A DNA stretch of 64,000 bases from SZUA-309 sp965233675 (GCA_965233675.1 OZ247498.1:4526001-4590000); one strand, 5' to 3'; counted from the first letter of the stretch, positions 29,601-38,390 are shown. Translations and numbers: made by a program. Notes: generated from the letters alone by a model not told the origin.

Positions 29601-31297
29601 TGCTCCGGACCGATGTAGCAGTTCAGCGCCATGATCACTTCTTCGCGAATGGAGTCGATGGCCGGGTTGGTCACCTGGGCGAAGCGCTGTTTGAAGTAGT
29701 CGTAGATCATCCGCGGCTTTTCGCTCATCACCGCGAGTGCAGCGTCGTTGCCCATGGAACCCAGTGGATCCCGGAGCTCCGTGACCAGCGGCTGGAGCAT
29801 GATCTGCATGGTCTCCACCGTGTAGCCGAAGGCCTGCATGCGCGCGGTCAGCGTGTCCGGATCAAAGCCGTGGGATGCCTCGTCCGTATCGAGATCGGAA
29901 AGATCGATACGCTGAGCCTCGAGCCAGTCCCGGTAGGGATTGGCAGCTGCCCACTCCTGCTTGATCTCTTCATCCGGAATCATCCGGCCCGCCTCGAAGT
30001 CGATCAGAAAGATACGCCCGGGTTGCAGGCGGCCCTTCCTGATCACGGTTGCCGGGTCGACGCTCACCACACCGACTTCGGAGGCCATGATGCATTTGTC
30101 ATCGTTGGTGATGTAGTAGCGGGACGGGCGCAGGCCGTTTCTGTCCAGCACCGCGCCAATATAGTTGCCGTCTGTGAACGCGATGGAGGCGGGCCCGTCC
30201 CAGGGCTCCATCAGGCAGGAGTTGTATTCGTAGAATGCGCGTTTTGCCTCATCCATGTACGGATGCTGCTGCCAGGCTTCCGGAATCATCATCAGAACGG
30301 CTTCCTGCAGCTTGCGGCCGTTCATCAGCAGGAATTCCAGCACGTTGTCGAAAGTGCCTGAGTCGGAGCAGTCTTCCTCGATGATCGGGAAGAGCTTCTT
30401 CAGGTCTTCGCCGAACAGGTCCGAGCGCAGGGTGCCCTGACGTGCGTTCATGGAATTCTTGTTGCCGAGCAGCGTGTTGATCTCGCCGTTGTGGCTCATG
30501 AAGCGGTTCGGCTGTGCCCGGTCCCAGCTTGGAAAGGTGTTGGTCGAGAACCGTGAGTGGACCATGGCCAGGTGGGATTCAAAGTCCTTGTCCCGCAGAT
30601 CCGGGTAGAACAGAGGCACCTGGTCCGGGGTGAGCATGCCCTTGTAGATGATCACCTTGGAGGACAGGCTGCAGACGTAGAACGCCTTCCGCTCCGTCAG
30701 GCTGTGGTCGCCTCTCAGCCGATGAGTGGCGTGTTTGCGGATCAGGTAGAGCTTGCGCTCGAAGTCGTCACCGCTGACGCCTTCCGCACCAATGAAGAGC
30801 TGCGCGAAGATCGGCATCGCGGCCCGGGCGGCATTGCCGATTCCCGCACCATCGGGATGTACGGGCAGGCCGCGCCAGCCGAGCAGCGTCTGGCCGGCTG
30901 ATTCGATTTCTGCTTCGAGTACGGAGATGCAGTGCGCGCGGGCCTGTTCGTCGACGGGTAGAAACACGTTGCCCACCCCGAATTCGCCGGCAGCGGGCAG
31001 GTCGACGCCCAGCGCGGACTCGGCGACCTTGGCGAGGAACTTGTGCGGCAGACCGAGCAGGATGCCGGCGCCATCCCCCGTGTTCTTCTCATAGCCCACA
31101 CCGCCGCGGTGCTCCATGCAGCAGTTCATTTTCAGTGCGTCTTCGACGATCGAGCGGCTTGGTCGGCCTTTGATATCGCAGACAAAGCCGACACCGCAGC
31201 TGTCCTTCTCGTTGGCAGGGTCGTACAGGCCCTGTTTCGCGGGAAAAGCGGTCAAAGACTCCGGTTGTCGGGTCGGGCTGTTGCCGTGGTCGTTCAT
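26696..31297 (-). CDS. gltB: Glutamate synthase (NADPH) large subunit
   Basis: GltB releases ammonia from glutamine in its N-terminal class II amidotransferase domain and channels it to the FMN synthase domain. The 1533-residue protein would be processed to expose the nucleophile Cys34 (KDSCGVGF) after a 33-residue propeptide. The synthase core has the 3Fe-4S ligands in CIMMRKCHLNTCPVG, and the C-terminal third is the GXGXG beta-helix. I start at 31297 (MNDHGNSPTR) behind AAAGAGAAG; 31333 is an open upstream ATG. The operon runs opposite to aroK-aroB-damX. Confidence 0.97.
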   Translation of the reverse strand: MNDHGNSPTRQPESLTAFPAKQGLYDPANEKDSCGVGFVCDIKGRPSRSIVEDALKMNCCMEHRGGVGYEKNTGDGAGILLGLPHKFLAKVAESALGVDLPAAGEFGVGNVFLPVDEQARAHCISVLEAEIESAGQTLLGWRGLPVHPDGAGIGNAARAAMPIFAQLFIGAEGVSGDDFERKLYLIRKHATHRLRGDHSLTERKAFYVCSLSSKVIIYKGMLTPDQVPLFYPDLRDKDFESHLAMVHSRFSTNTFPSWDRAQPNRFMSHNGEINTLLGNKNSMNARQGTLRSDLFGEDLKKLFPIIEEDCSDSGTFDNVLEFLLMNGRKLQEAVLMMIPEAWQQHPYMDEAKRAFYEYNSCLMEPWDGPASIAFTDGNYIGAVLDRNGLRPSRYYITNDDKCIMASEVGVVSVDPATVIRKGRLQPGRIFLIDFEAGRMIPDEEIKQEWAAANPYRDWLEAQRIDLSDLDTDEASHGFDPDTLTARMQAFGYTVETMQIMLQPLVTELRDPLGSMGNDAALAVMSEKPRMIYDYFKQRFAQVTNPAIDSIREEVIMALNCYIGPEQNLLETTEQHAHRLRVPHPILSNEELAALRHMDHRGWKSKVIDITFPADSGRDGLVAALDRICAEASAAIADGYSLVVLSDRKVDVDHVPISSLLAVGTVHHHLNREASRTRIGLILESGEAREVHHHCLLVGYGADAINPYLAFEALWDSRRKGYLDGASHIQSDDDVVAAYRKGTAKGMLKVMAKMGISTLQSYKGAQIFEAIGLAEDVIERAFVGTASRVQGVNLDVLAEEMQRRHQLGYPSRSPNVAVLPNPGDFHWRRHGDTHMWDPEAIADLQVASRTNNEDAYWRFSKHTNEASTRNSMLRGLLTFREGANGGPIPIEDVEPEQEIVKRFATGAMSFGSISAEAHESLAIAMNRLGGKSNTGEGGEDPSRFIPLANGDSKRSAIKQVASGRFGVTINYLTNSDEIQIKIIQGAKPGEGGELPGHKVDDVIASIRHSTPGVGLISPPPHHDIYSIEDMAQLIHDLKNANPKARISVKLGAEIGVGTVAAGVTKARADHLVIAGDTGGTGASPLTSIKHAGVPWELGIAETHQTLVLNNLRSRVVLQTDGQIKTGRDVAIAALLGAEEFGFATAPLITLGCIMMRKCHLNTCPVGIATQDPALRKKFTGSPEHVVNYLFMVARELRMIMAELGFKTVNDMVGRVDALHVDAAVDHWKAKGLDLTQLLTPAEKPAEFLGSYAIHEQDHQLDRAIDNELMELALPAIRSGQKLYDELTIVNTNRVVGAMLSNLIIREVGPEMLPDETLHFKFHGSAGQSFGAWLAKGVTLEVEGDANDFVGKGLSGGRIVIYPPKESPFKAEEQILIGNVVLYGATSGECFFRGVAAERFCVRNSGASAVVEGVGDHGLEYMTGGRAVILGPTGRNFAAGMSGGIAYVWDPENTFARQCNTEMVELESLSPDDETTSEDIRELKALIEKHYHYTDSPVARNVLDNWKRSLGEFVKVMPTDYKRVLEARRTAVSAG

Positions 31298-31607
31298 CTT
31301 CTCTTTCCAGTCGGTTGTCAGACGCAGGCGCAATACGGCTCCGCAGTGCGGACCCTCTCCTTGCTGAACGTCAAACCTGGGCCGGTTGTGCCGAACCTGA
31401 CCCGTATTGCAGGCACGAAGATAGCCGTCTGCTCGCGGAATCGAGCTTCAGATGGCGATGGAAAAGTCCGTCGGGCGCTGCCAGCGAATCAGCTAAGCGG
31501 TTGTTTTCTCTGTTTTTATTCTGCCGCGAATCGACGGACGGACGATGCTATTTTCGCGCGAGGACGGAACATCTCAAAAATGGGGCTTTGAATCAAGTTT
31601 GATGGTG
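31298..31607. other. 310-bp non-coding gap upstream of gltB
   Basis: Between the GNAT gene and gltB no credible reading frame is visible; the short open frames have poor starts and no homology that I recognise. It must hold the gltBD promoter on the minus strand. An A-rich patch (AATAAAAACAGAG on the minus strand, near 31515-31527) stands out from the GC-rich surroundings. I cannot assign hexamers with confidence. Confidence 0.5.
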
Positions 31608-32372
31608 TCAGGCGGAAACCCGGTACCAGTACTCGTAGGCCGGCGAAAAACCGAATTTTGCGTAGAGACCGCGGGCGGCCGAATTGGTGCTGACCATCTG
31701 CAGGTAGGCCGTATCGGCGCCCTGGGCCCGGCCCCGGGAGAGCAATGCGCCCACCAGTAACTCGGCATGGCCGTGGCCCCGATGGTCCTGGTGGGTGTAT
31801 ATGTCGAACAGACCCATGAGCCTCTGTTCCTGCACGGCGAGTCCGCAGGCGACGGGACCTTCTCCGGTATCGAGCACCGCATAAACGCACTCGTTCTGGA
31901 TGCCTTTCAGGATGGCGCCATGCAGCTGACTGGCCTGCTCCGGCATGCCGGTCAGGCTGCCGTAGATCTCGAGCCACTGCTCTCTCGGCAGATATCGGAT
32001 GGGCAGGTCGCGGCTGTGGGTGGGCGCCGGCAGCGTCAGACCAGCCAGTTCGGCGGTCAGTACTTCGGTAGGGTCCACCCGCTCGTAGCCACGACTGTCC
32101 AGGTGGACGTCGAGCGCCCGGCAGTCGTTCAGGGAAGTGAGCCGGAAGATGGTCTTCAGGCGTTCCCGGGCATACAGGTTCTCGCAGTGGCGCACCTTGT
32201 CTTCCATGGGTTCGAGCACCGGGTATAAGGGCACGATTGAATTGGCGCGCATGGTGAATCCGTGCGAGAAACGCAGCAGCCAGCCATCCAGCAGGATCTG
32301 GTGCAGCGCCGGCCACGCGTTCAGCGATGCCTCCTCGATACGGCGGGTGCTCGTGCTCTGCTCGTCTGTCAT
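31608..32372 (-). CDS. GNAT-family N-acetyltransferase
   Basis: This 254-residue acetyltransferase has its GNAT core in the C-terminal half. The acetyl-CoA-binding motif A reads HQDHRGHGHAELLVGAL (about residues 192-208), preceded by the beta4 strand LMGLFDIYT, with the terminal NSAARGLYAKFGF motif B. The N-terminal half (LLDGWLLRFSHGFTMRANSI) is typical of the two-domain GNATs often found in bacteria. The acceptor substrate cannot be read from sequence. It lies 36 bp after the exported protein ending at 32409, the last gene of the sigma-kinase side. Confidence 0.85.
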   Translation of the reverse strand: MTDEQSTSTRRIEEASLNAWPALHQILLDGWLLRFSHGFTMRANSIVPLYPVLEPMEDKVRHCENLYARERLKTIFRLTSLNDCRALDVHLDSRGYERVDPTEVLTAELAGLTLPAPTHSRDLPIRYLPREQWLEIYGSLTGMPEQASQLHGAILKGIQNECVYAVLDTGEGPVACGLAVQEQRLMGLFDIYTHQDHRGHGHAELLVGALLSRGRAQGADTAYLQMVSTNSAARGLYAKFGFSPAYEYWYRVSA

Positions 32373-32408
32373 GCGCAGACATTAGCAGGCGGCGGCCGAT
32401 TGAGCGCG

Positions 32409-34418
32409 CTACTCTTTGCTGATTTCGAAACGCAGAATGTTGTTCGGGTCGATTTCCGGGTTGATTCGATTCTGAATCGGCGACGGCCAGGGATAGGGCA
32501 GGATTTCTCGATTCGCATCGCGCGGTGGGATGCGGCTGTGCGTAATGATTCCGGGGTTACGCTCGTCATCGGCATTGATCCAGAAGAACACACTTGGCGC
32601 GCTGACCTCGTCTGCGTCTGCCGCACCGCCGATATCGCGGTCGTGGACACCGATGGTATGGATGGCATCCGCCGCGAGCCTGGCGGAAGTGGTGAAGCGT
32701 TCGACAATGCGGTCTGCGTCAGCGGGGCTCAGGTTATCGTAATCAACGCCCAGATCGCGGCCGACCTCGCTGATGAACGCGTTGAAGAACGCTGTGTTCA
32801 TGCGTTGCATGTAGGCTTCCCGCCGACTACCCGAAGAGTCGTCACGCTCGATCATGATGAACACAAGCGCCATGATGTCGAATGGGCGCGCACGGTAGCG
32901 GTAAGACAGATGTGTGTACGAACTCAACGGATATCTGAAGCCGCCGCTCACATCCCGGTCAGTGACCTGTGCGCGACGTGCCGTGTCATCACCCCGGATA
33001 AACACCTCGTCACCGAACCGGCCTTTATAGTTGAAGACCATGAGTTGAAACTCCGGTCGGCTCTCGTCTGAGCCCGACGGTCCTTCCACGTAGTAGCTCT
33101 GCAGTCGAAGCACAAACTCAGCTCGTGGTACGGAAACCATCTCCGGTTCGACCGTCGCACCGGCGATGATCGGGACTGGATCCGCCATGACCGCCGTTAC
33201 TAATTCTTCCTCGGGGAGCAGACCTTCCGGAACGCTGGCCTGTCCCATGTGTGGCGGTGTTTCTGCCGGAATTTCGGTAATCCCGTCCGATCCCGTGGCG
33301 ATCGGCGCCGGGGTCGCACCGACTGCTAAACCTGTCCCGGTGCCTGCTGGAGCAGGCGTGGATGCAGCTGGCGTGCTGCCGGTTGCGCCACCGGCGACTC
33401 CGACTGTCGGAGAATGCCCACCTGCCACAGTCGCGCCGTTTTCGCCGATCCGGTAGCGACGCGAAAGCAGGCCGCCGCGGGTACCGATTCTTTCCACGAA
33501 GTCGACGCTCGAAATACTGTTGCCTTGCGGGATGCGGAACAGGCTGCGTAAACGAACCTCGTCGCCCGGCAACAGCGGGAAGTCTGTGTCACGGTCACTG
33601 TCCCGGAAAACGACCCGCAGGAGATCCCGGTCCCCATCCTCCGTTGATACCGACGTTTCGCGATACAGGCCCCGGTGGATGCGGATGTCGGCATTGGAGC
33701 GATTGCGGGCACTGAACGCCACCACGGCGATGTCGTCATCCTCGCTGGGTGAAAGATTCATGATGGGTTCGCTGGCGGTCTCAATGCTGTCGATGCGTAC
33801 ATCCGTCACCCCGAGCGGGTACCAGGTGCCGGTTCGGGCTGCGACGATGGGATCAATACTGATACCGTCCGGGGACAGTTCCCGTGGCAGCGACGCCGTG
33901 GAGTCGATTGAGAATCGGACACCCGGCCCTCTGCCGGAGCGGGCGTCCGCAACATGAACCGACGTGATCACCGCGTCGGCGGGAATCAGGAACGCTGTCT
34001 CGATGTCGATCGATTGGGATTGAACGAGTCGGGCGTTCGCGGACTGACTGGTGCCGGGAAGTCGGAAAGCCAGCGGTTCATCGAATGATCGACTGGCCTC
34101 GTCGGTAACGAGGAATTGCAGAACACGGGGATCGATGGTCTCCACCTGCTGTCCGTCGTTGCGAACCCGGAAGCGCAGCAGGTACAGCTTTTCTTCACCG
34201 GAGACAGCCCAGCGCTGCTCGATGTCACTCCAGGCCAGCGCGTACTCGCCGTCCGTTACCGTGACGCTCAGGCGGGAATCCGCACGATCGCTGACGGTGT
34301 TCAGTTCCGCATACTGGCCCGGGCTGTATGTCTCGGCCTGCGCGGCAGCGAGCACCGGACACAGAGCCAGCAACATCAACAGAACTGCAGCCAAAAGCCC
34401 CGTGGGCGGTATCTTCAT
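32409..34418 (-). CDS. Exported protein of unknown function downstream of the kinase
   Basis: I do not recognise the family. The 669-residue protein has a signal peptide (cleavage near residue 26, AAAQA) and an N-terminal part with repeated beta-rich segments (about 30-330), such as YLLRFRVRNDGQ and VAFSARNRSNADIRIHRG. A Gly/Ala/Thr/Pro linker follows (about 345-400), then a C-terminal domain of about 230 residues containing FVLRLQSYYVEG and a region that may be helical. It starts at 34418 behind GAGGAGG. It lies 96 bp after the kinase in the same direction and probably belongs to that transcription unit. The architecture suggests a secreted binding or sensor protein, but nothing proves it. 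Confidence 0.7.
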   Translation of the reverse strand: MKIPPTGLLAAVLLMLLALCPVLAAAQAETYSPGQYAELNTVSDRADSRLSVTVTDGEYALAWSDIEQRWAVSGEEKLYLLRFRVRNDGQQVETIDPRVLQFLVTDEASRSFDEPLAFRLPGTSQSANARLVQSQSIDIETAFLIPADAVITSVHVADARSGRGPGVRFSIDSTASLPRELSPDGISIDPIVAARTGTWYPLGVTDVRIDSIETASEPIMNLSPSEDDDIAVVAFSARNRSNADIRIHRGLYRETSVSTEDGDRDLLRVVFRDSDRDTDFPLLPGDEVRLRSLFRIPQGNSISSVDFVERIGTRGGLLSRRYRIGENGATVAGGHSPTVGVAGGATGSTPAASTPAPAGTGTGLAVGATPAPIATGSDGITEIPAETPPHMGQASVPEGLLPEEELVTAVMADPVPIIAGATVEPEMVSVPRAEFVLRLQSYYVEGPSGSDESRPEFQLMVFNYKGRFGDEVFIRGDDTARRAQVTDRDVSGGFRYPLSSYTHLSYRYRARPFDIMALVFIMIERDDSSGSRREAYMQRMNTAFFNAFISEVGRDLGVDYDNLSPADADRIVERFTTSARLAADAIHTIGVHDRDIGGAADADEVSAPSVFFWINADDERNPGIITHSRIPPRDANREILPYPWPSPIQNRINPEIDPNNILRFEISKE

Positions 34419-34514
34419 TCCATCCTCCTCGATGTCCCTCAAACTTCCGGATCGGTATATGAGGTATACGAGAAGGGGGCGCGATCACCGACAACGGCGG
34501 GAAGATGAGCGCGT

Positions 34515-37115
34515 TCAGGGTTGGAATTGTGCGGCTGTGGCCGCGCAACGGTTTTCGTACCGGGGCACCCGGGTTTCCGCGGCAAGCAGCGCGTCGAGAG
34601 ATTCGCTGATCAGCGCCTCACTCTCAGCGATCCGTCCCTGTTTGAAGAGTGCTTCTCCGAGGACGCATCGATTGACGGCGACCTGAAAATGATCTTCACC
34701 CAGTATGGGCAGCAGCTGTCCGAGCGATTGGCGGGCGGAGACTTCCGCCGCCGCCGGGTGGCCGGTATCCAGGTAGATCAGGGCTAGCGTGAAATCAGGG
34801 GTGGCCAGATAAGCGCTGTCGGCTGGCAGATGGCGGTTTGCCAGAATCCGTGCTTCCTGCGCGTTGGCCAGAGCGTCCTCGTAGCGTCCGGCCATATGCT
34901 GGACCGTGGCTAGATTCTTGATCGACATCGCGAGCGTTGCGCTGCCCTCAGGCGGCGCCATATCGCGGCGAATGGCGACGATTTCCTCGATCATGTCGAT
35001 GGATCGATCGAACTGCCTGGCTTTGCCGAGCGCCAGCGCCAGGTTGTTGCGGGCGTCCAGCAGATTCTCGGAAGTCTCTGAGCGACTGCGTCGCATGATG
35101 TCTACGACGCGGTTGCTGTATTGCACGGCCAGCTCGAGATTTCCCCGATTGCGCTCCAGGGAACTCAGCGCGCTCAGCACGCCCGCCATGCGAGCGTGGT
35201 CCGGCCCGTAGAGAGACTCACCGAGCGCTAACGCCCGGGACAGGAGCGGCTCTGCTTCATTCAGGCGGTCTTCCGCAACCAGGCTGTTGCCGAGCCCGAA
35301 GAGTATCTCGAGCTGCTGCGAAGGGGCGGTTAATGCATGCGCCTCATAGATTCGCCGGGCTTCGCGGAAATAGTCGATTGCCAGCGGTCGATTTGCTGCC
35401 TCGTGCATGGCGTAGGCGGCCTGCAGGTAGACGGACACGGCTGCCGGGGGATCGCCCCGTTCGACGCGGTCCACAACGGCCATGGCTTCGTCGAGCAGCA
35501 ACTGCGCCTGCCTGTTGTCGGTGTTCATCAGCAGGCCGGCAAGGTCGGCCTTGGTGGTAGCCAGCCGGGAAAACCAGGGTTCACCAAGTGCGGCGTAGAT
35601 CCGTTCGGCACGCCTGGTCACATCAATGGCCTCGGGCACCCGCCCGGCGCCGACATAGATACTCGAGAATACGCTGTAGAGCTCTGCCTGAATGTCGGGC
35701 TCGCCTTCGAGATGGAGGGCTACGTGCTCGACGGATACATCCAGCGAGTCCCAGAGTGACGAGGTCCTGTCACCGATTGTGTCGGCCTGCAGCGGATCGT
35801 GCCGCCGGTAGATGTCGGTCAGTACTTCCTTCACCCGGGCGGCGCGCGTCGCCTGCTGGGTGGCGTAATCACGTTCGATTTCCAGCTGATTGGAGTAGAT
35901 CTGCACACTTGCAGTCCAGATTACGATGAGCCCGAGGATGACACCGGCGGCTGCGGCCCCGAAGGGGTTCTTCCGGGTGAGCCGACGCAGGAGATCAATC
36001 GTCGACTCCGGCCGCGCGACAATGGCCTCACCTTTCAGAAAACGCCGGATGTCGTTCGCAAGCTCCGCGGCGGAGGCATATCGCTCCCCCGGTTCGGCTC
36101 GAATCGCCTTGAACACGATGGTGTCCAGGTCTTTCTGGATACCAGCCGTGTGGCTGGCGACAGAGCTGGGCGCAGGTGGCATTGTCAGCCTGTTGTCCGG
36201 ATCGGGTTCCGGATATTCACCGGCCAGAAGGCGGTAGAGGAGCAGGCCGAGCTGATAGACGTCGCTCGCGGTGGTGATCGGTTTCTGATGGATCTGCTCC
36301 GGAGACGCATATTGCAGCGTCATCGGGGAAAATCCGGCCATCGTTGGCGGCACTGTCATTCCCGCAAAGGCGGGATCGAGGATTTTTGCGATTCCGAAAT
36401 CGAGAAGGTGTGGCCGTCCCTCGTCGTCCACCAGGACGTTGGATGGCTTCAGGTCACGATGAACCACCAGCTGAGTGTGCGCGTGGTGTACTGCATCCGC
36501 GAGATCACAGAACAACCGCAATCTCTCCGCGATGGGTGGCTGTTCGCGGTCGATGTAATCCGTTATCGACACGCCATCAATGAATTCAGTGATCAGGTAC
36601 GGGAAACCATCGCCGGTTTCGCCACCACCCAGCAGCCGTGTGATGTTCGGATGCTGGAGCGAAGACAGAATCTGTCGTTCCGCGCGCAGCCGGGCGATCG
36701 TCTGCGGGTCGGCAGCCCAGGCGGGCAGGATCTTGATGGCAACGGTCTGCTGAAACTGCCCATCGTCCCGCTCGGCCTCGTAGACGGCGCCCATGCCGCC
36801 GGTCGCGATCAGCCTGGTGATCCGGTAGTCGCCCACGCGACTGCCCGTGAGATTTCCCGCTGTATCAGCTGGGGGTTCCAACACCTGCTTGAGTGTCTGG
36901 TCGCGTTCCTCCATCGCGCGATCGATCGCCGCGGCGCTCGCCGCGTCCATTTCCAGGAGTGCGCTCACTTCTGCCAGCACCTCAGGTGCGTCCGCGCAGG
37001 CGGTTTTCAGGTATGCCCGGCGATCCGCCTCCTGGTCCAGATTCAATGCGACCTTCAGGGTGGCGTCGACCCGGCGCCGGAAATCGGCTTCGCTGCGTTC
37101 AACCCGCCTCGACAT
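34515..37115 (-). CDS. Membrane Ser/Thr protein kinase with TPR sensor region
   Basis: This is a bacterial Hanks-type kinase of 866 residues. An N-terminal extension (1-95) precedes the kinase domain: glycine loop ATGGMGAVY (104-112), catalytic Lys128, HRDLKPSN (219-226), DFG (239-241) and the activation segment ending YASPEQ (269-274). A single membrane helix lies at about 385-407, and the remaining 450 residues are TPR-type helical repeats outside the membrane. The protein therefore probably senses extracytoplasmic ligands and phosphorylates inside. It starts at 37115 inside the end of the ECF sigma gene (17-bp overlap), so the sigma factor and kinase are coupled. This pairing of kinase and TIGR02999-like sigma factor is known from several bacterial groups. 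Confidence 0.92.
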   Translation of the reverse strand: MSRRVERSEADFRRRVDATLKVALNLDQEADRRAYLKTACADAPEVLAEVSALLEMDAASAAAIDRAMEERDQTLKQVLEPPADTAGNLTGSRVGDYRITRLIATGGMGAVYEAERDDGQFQQTVAIKILPAWAADPQTIARLRAERQILSSLQHPNITRLLGGGETGDGFPYLITEFIDGVSITDYIDREQPPIAERLRLFCDLADAVHHAHTQLVVHRDLKPSNVLVDDEGRPHLLDFGIAKILDPAFAGMTVPPTMAGFSPMTLQYASPEQIHQKPITTASDVYQLGLLLYRLLAGEYPEPDPDNRLTMPPAPSSVASHTAGIQKDLDTIVFKAIRAEPGERYASAAELANDIRRFLKGEAIVARPESTIDLLRRLTRKNPFGAAAAGVILGLIVIWTASVQIYSNQLEIERDYATQQATRAARVKEVLTDIYRRHDPLQADTIGDRTSSLWDSLDVSVEHVALHLEGEPDIQAELYSVFSSIYVGAGRVPEAIDVTRRAERIYAALGEPWFSRLATTKADLAGLLMNTDNRQAQLLLDEAMAVVDRVERGDPPAAVSVYLQAAYAMHEAANRPLAIDYFREARRIYEAHALTAPSQQLEILFGLGNSLVAEDRLNEAEPLLSRALALGESLYGPDHARMAGVLSALSSLERNRGNLELAVQYSNRVVDIMRRSRSETSENLLDARNNLALALGKARQFDRSIDMIEEIVAIRRDMAPPEGSATLAMSIKNLATVQHMAGRYEDALANAQEARILANRHLPADSAYLATPDFTLALIYLDTGHPAAAEVSARQSLGQLLPILGEDHFQVAVNRCVLGEALFKQGRIAESEALISESLDALLAAETRVPRYENRCAATAAQFQP

Positions 37116-37671
37116 CTGCCAGTCCCAGGTCCCGGTAGAGATACAGGCGCGCCCGGGTCCAGTCCCGTTCAATACTCCTCGCCGACCTGTTGAGTGCGGT
37201 CGCAATCTCGGCAGTGCTGAAACCGCCGAAAAAACGCATGACGACGACCTGTTCGAGCAGCGGGTCCAGCTCGGCGAGTTTCAGCAGCGCTTCATCCAGG
37301 GCTAGGAGATCGACGGATGCGTCTTCTGTCGCAAGCGATGATTCCTGCAGGGTCACCCGGGTCGTGTTGCCGCCGTGCTTCGCGGTTTTTTTCCGACGCA
37401 CGTAGTCAACGAGAATCTGCCGCATGGCAAGTGATGCGACGGAGGCGTAGTGCTCGTCTGATCCGTCGGTATCACTCGAGCTGGCGGCGAGCTTGAGGTA
37501 CGCCTCGTGTACGAGCGCCGTGCAGTTCAGGGTGAGATCGCGCCGGTGTGTTTTCAGATGAAAACCAGCCAGCCGCTTCAACTGAGCGTACATCTCCACA
37601 GACATGGACAGGCCTGCAGCCCTGTCCGCATCTCCGCTGCCCAAGCCGTTTCCGTTGGTTCGATCGTTCAT
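37099..37671 (-). CDS. ECF RNA polymerase sigma factor (TIGR02999-like)
   Basis: This is a 190-residue extracytoplasmic-function sigma factor. Region 2 is recognisable as ALVHEAYLKLA and the later VASLAMRQILVDYVRRKK, and region 4 as GGFSTAEIATALNRSARSIERDWTRARLYL. The long linker of about 45 residues between the two regions fits the TIGR02999 subgroup. These sigma factors commonly sit beside Ser/Thr kinases, and here the kinase gene overlaps the 3' end. The kinase may therefore modify or control this factor. No anti-sigma gene is adjacent. The gene is divergent from the LPGDMF operon, its most likely target. Confidence 0.9.
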   Translation of the reverse strand: MNDRTNGNGLGSGDADRAAGLSMSVEMYAQLKRLAGFHLKTHRRDLTLNCTALVHEAYLKLAASSSDTDGSDEHYASVASLAMRQILVDYVRRKKTAKHGGNTTRVTLQESSLATEDASVDLLALDEALLKLAELDPLLEQVVVMRFFGGFSTAEIATALNRSARSIERDWTRARLYLYRDLGLADVEAG

Positions 37672-37703
37672 CGTCCGGTCCCTGATGTCTGGGTCGCGTC
37701 ATC

Positions 37704-37750
37704 TGTCGGGACCAAATTGCCTGCCTGTGTCGCATTGTGCGGATCAAATT
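37704..37750. promoter_or_regulatory. Two direct repeats in the divergent sigma/LPGDMF-operon region
   Basis: TGTCGGGACCAAATT (37704-37718) and TGTGCGGATCAAATT (37736-37750) share 12 of 15 bases in the same orientation, with starts 32 bp apart, about three helical turns. They occupy the 153-bp intergenic region between the sigma factor and the first gene of the plus-strand operon. They could be sites for a regulator, possibly two promoter elements for this sigma factor. No assignment can be made from sequence alone. Confidence 0.4.
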
Positions 37751-37824
37751 CGTATCCCGTTATAGCAGCACACAGAAGTAGTAATGCCAAGTCACTGGAC
37801 TTATTCGAGAAGGAGCACAGCAAC

Positions 37825-38376
37825 ATGACCCGGAAATTCAACCGCAGGGATGCCCTGATCGGCGCGGCAGGGCTTCTCGCAGGTTCTTCCATCGCGACGA
37901 TTTCTCTTGCCGGATCAGAGACGTCCATATCCATCCGCGTGAAAGATTCGCAATTACTGAAAGGGCTGTCCGGAAAAGCGCTCAGAGAAGGCCTGCGCAA
38001 ACACATTCGGATCGAGACGCCGGACGCTTTCCCCGAGATCCGTATGGTGCTACTCGCGGTTCGGGTTGAAGACGGCAGAACGGCGGATGTGTTCATCTCC
38101 GAGCCCTTTGCAACCGGGGGTGGTGCGCAGCGACTGCCGGGCGACATGTTTCTGCCGGGCGACATGTTTCTACCAGGCGATATGTTTCTCCCGGGTGACA
38201 TGTTTCTACCTGGAGACATGTTCTATCCGGCTTCTGAACCTGAAGGCGTGGCGGCTGAAGCGGCGCAAGGGTCCTTCCGGCGTCAGAGCGGACTGTTTTT
38301 TGTTGTTGTTGCCGCCGATCCAGGTGCCAGACGCAAGTTTGCGGCCAACGGCACCATGCTGCCGCTCGCCAGCTGA
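37825..38376 (+). CDS. Tat-signal protein with five LPGDMF hexapeptide repeats
   Basis: I do not recognise this 183-residue protein. Its N-terminus MTRKFNRRDALIGAAGLLAG has an RR motif and hydrophobic stretch that resemble a twin-arginine signal, so it may be exported folded. Residues 30-100 form a small domain (RVKDSQLLKGLSGK, IRMVLLAVRVEDGRTADVFISEP). Residues 104-133 are exactly five copies of LPGDMF, followed by YPASEP and a C-terminal segment with GLFFVVVAAD. The start at 37825 follows AAGGAG. It heads a plus-strand operon with the flavoprotein 14 bp downstream. The repeat is rich in Met and Asp, but a binding role is only a guess. Confidence 0.75.
   Translation: MTRKFNRRDALIGAAGLLAGSSIATISLAGSETSISIRVKDSQLLKGLSGKALREGLRKHIRIETPDAFPEIRMVLLAVRVEDGRTADVFISEPFATGGGAQRLPGDMFLPGDMFLPGDMFLPGDMFLPGDMFYPASEPEGVAAEAAQGSFRRQSGLFFVVVAADPGARRKFAANGTMLPLAS
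38134..38223 (+). repeat. 18-bp tandem repeat encoding LPGDMF x5
   Basis: Five 18-bp units encode the identical hexapeptide. The first two are identical in DNA; the third to fifth differ from them only at synonymous positions (for example CTA or CTC for Leu, CCA or CCT for Pro, GGT or GGA for Gly, GAT for Asp, TTC for Phe). The protein repeat is therefore conserved while the DNA has drifted. Confidence 0.95.
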
Positions 38377-38390
38377 CCGGTATCAGAGAC

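Noticed and set aside
38134..38223. Repeat array as a CRISPR or recombination site
   Set aside because: It is translated as perfect in-frame hexapeptides with synonymous changes, so it is coding.
37825..38376. RiPP precursor peptide
   Set aside because: The product is 183 residues with a Tat-like signal and a folded-looking domain, and no known RiPP-modifying enzyme such as a YcaO or radical SAM protein is adjacent; the possibility is left open only as a weak idea.
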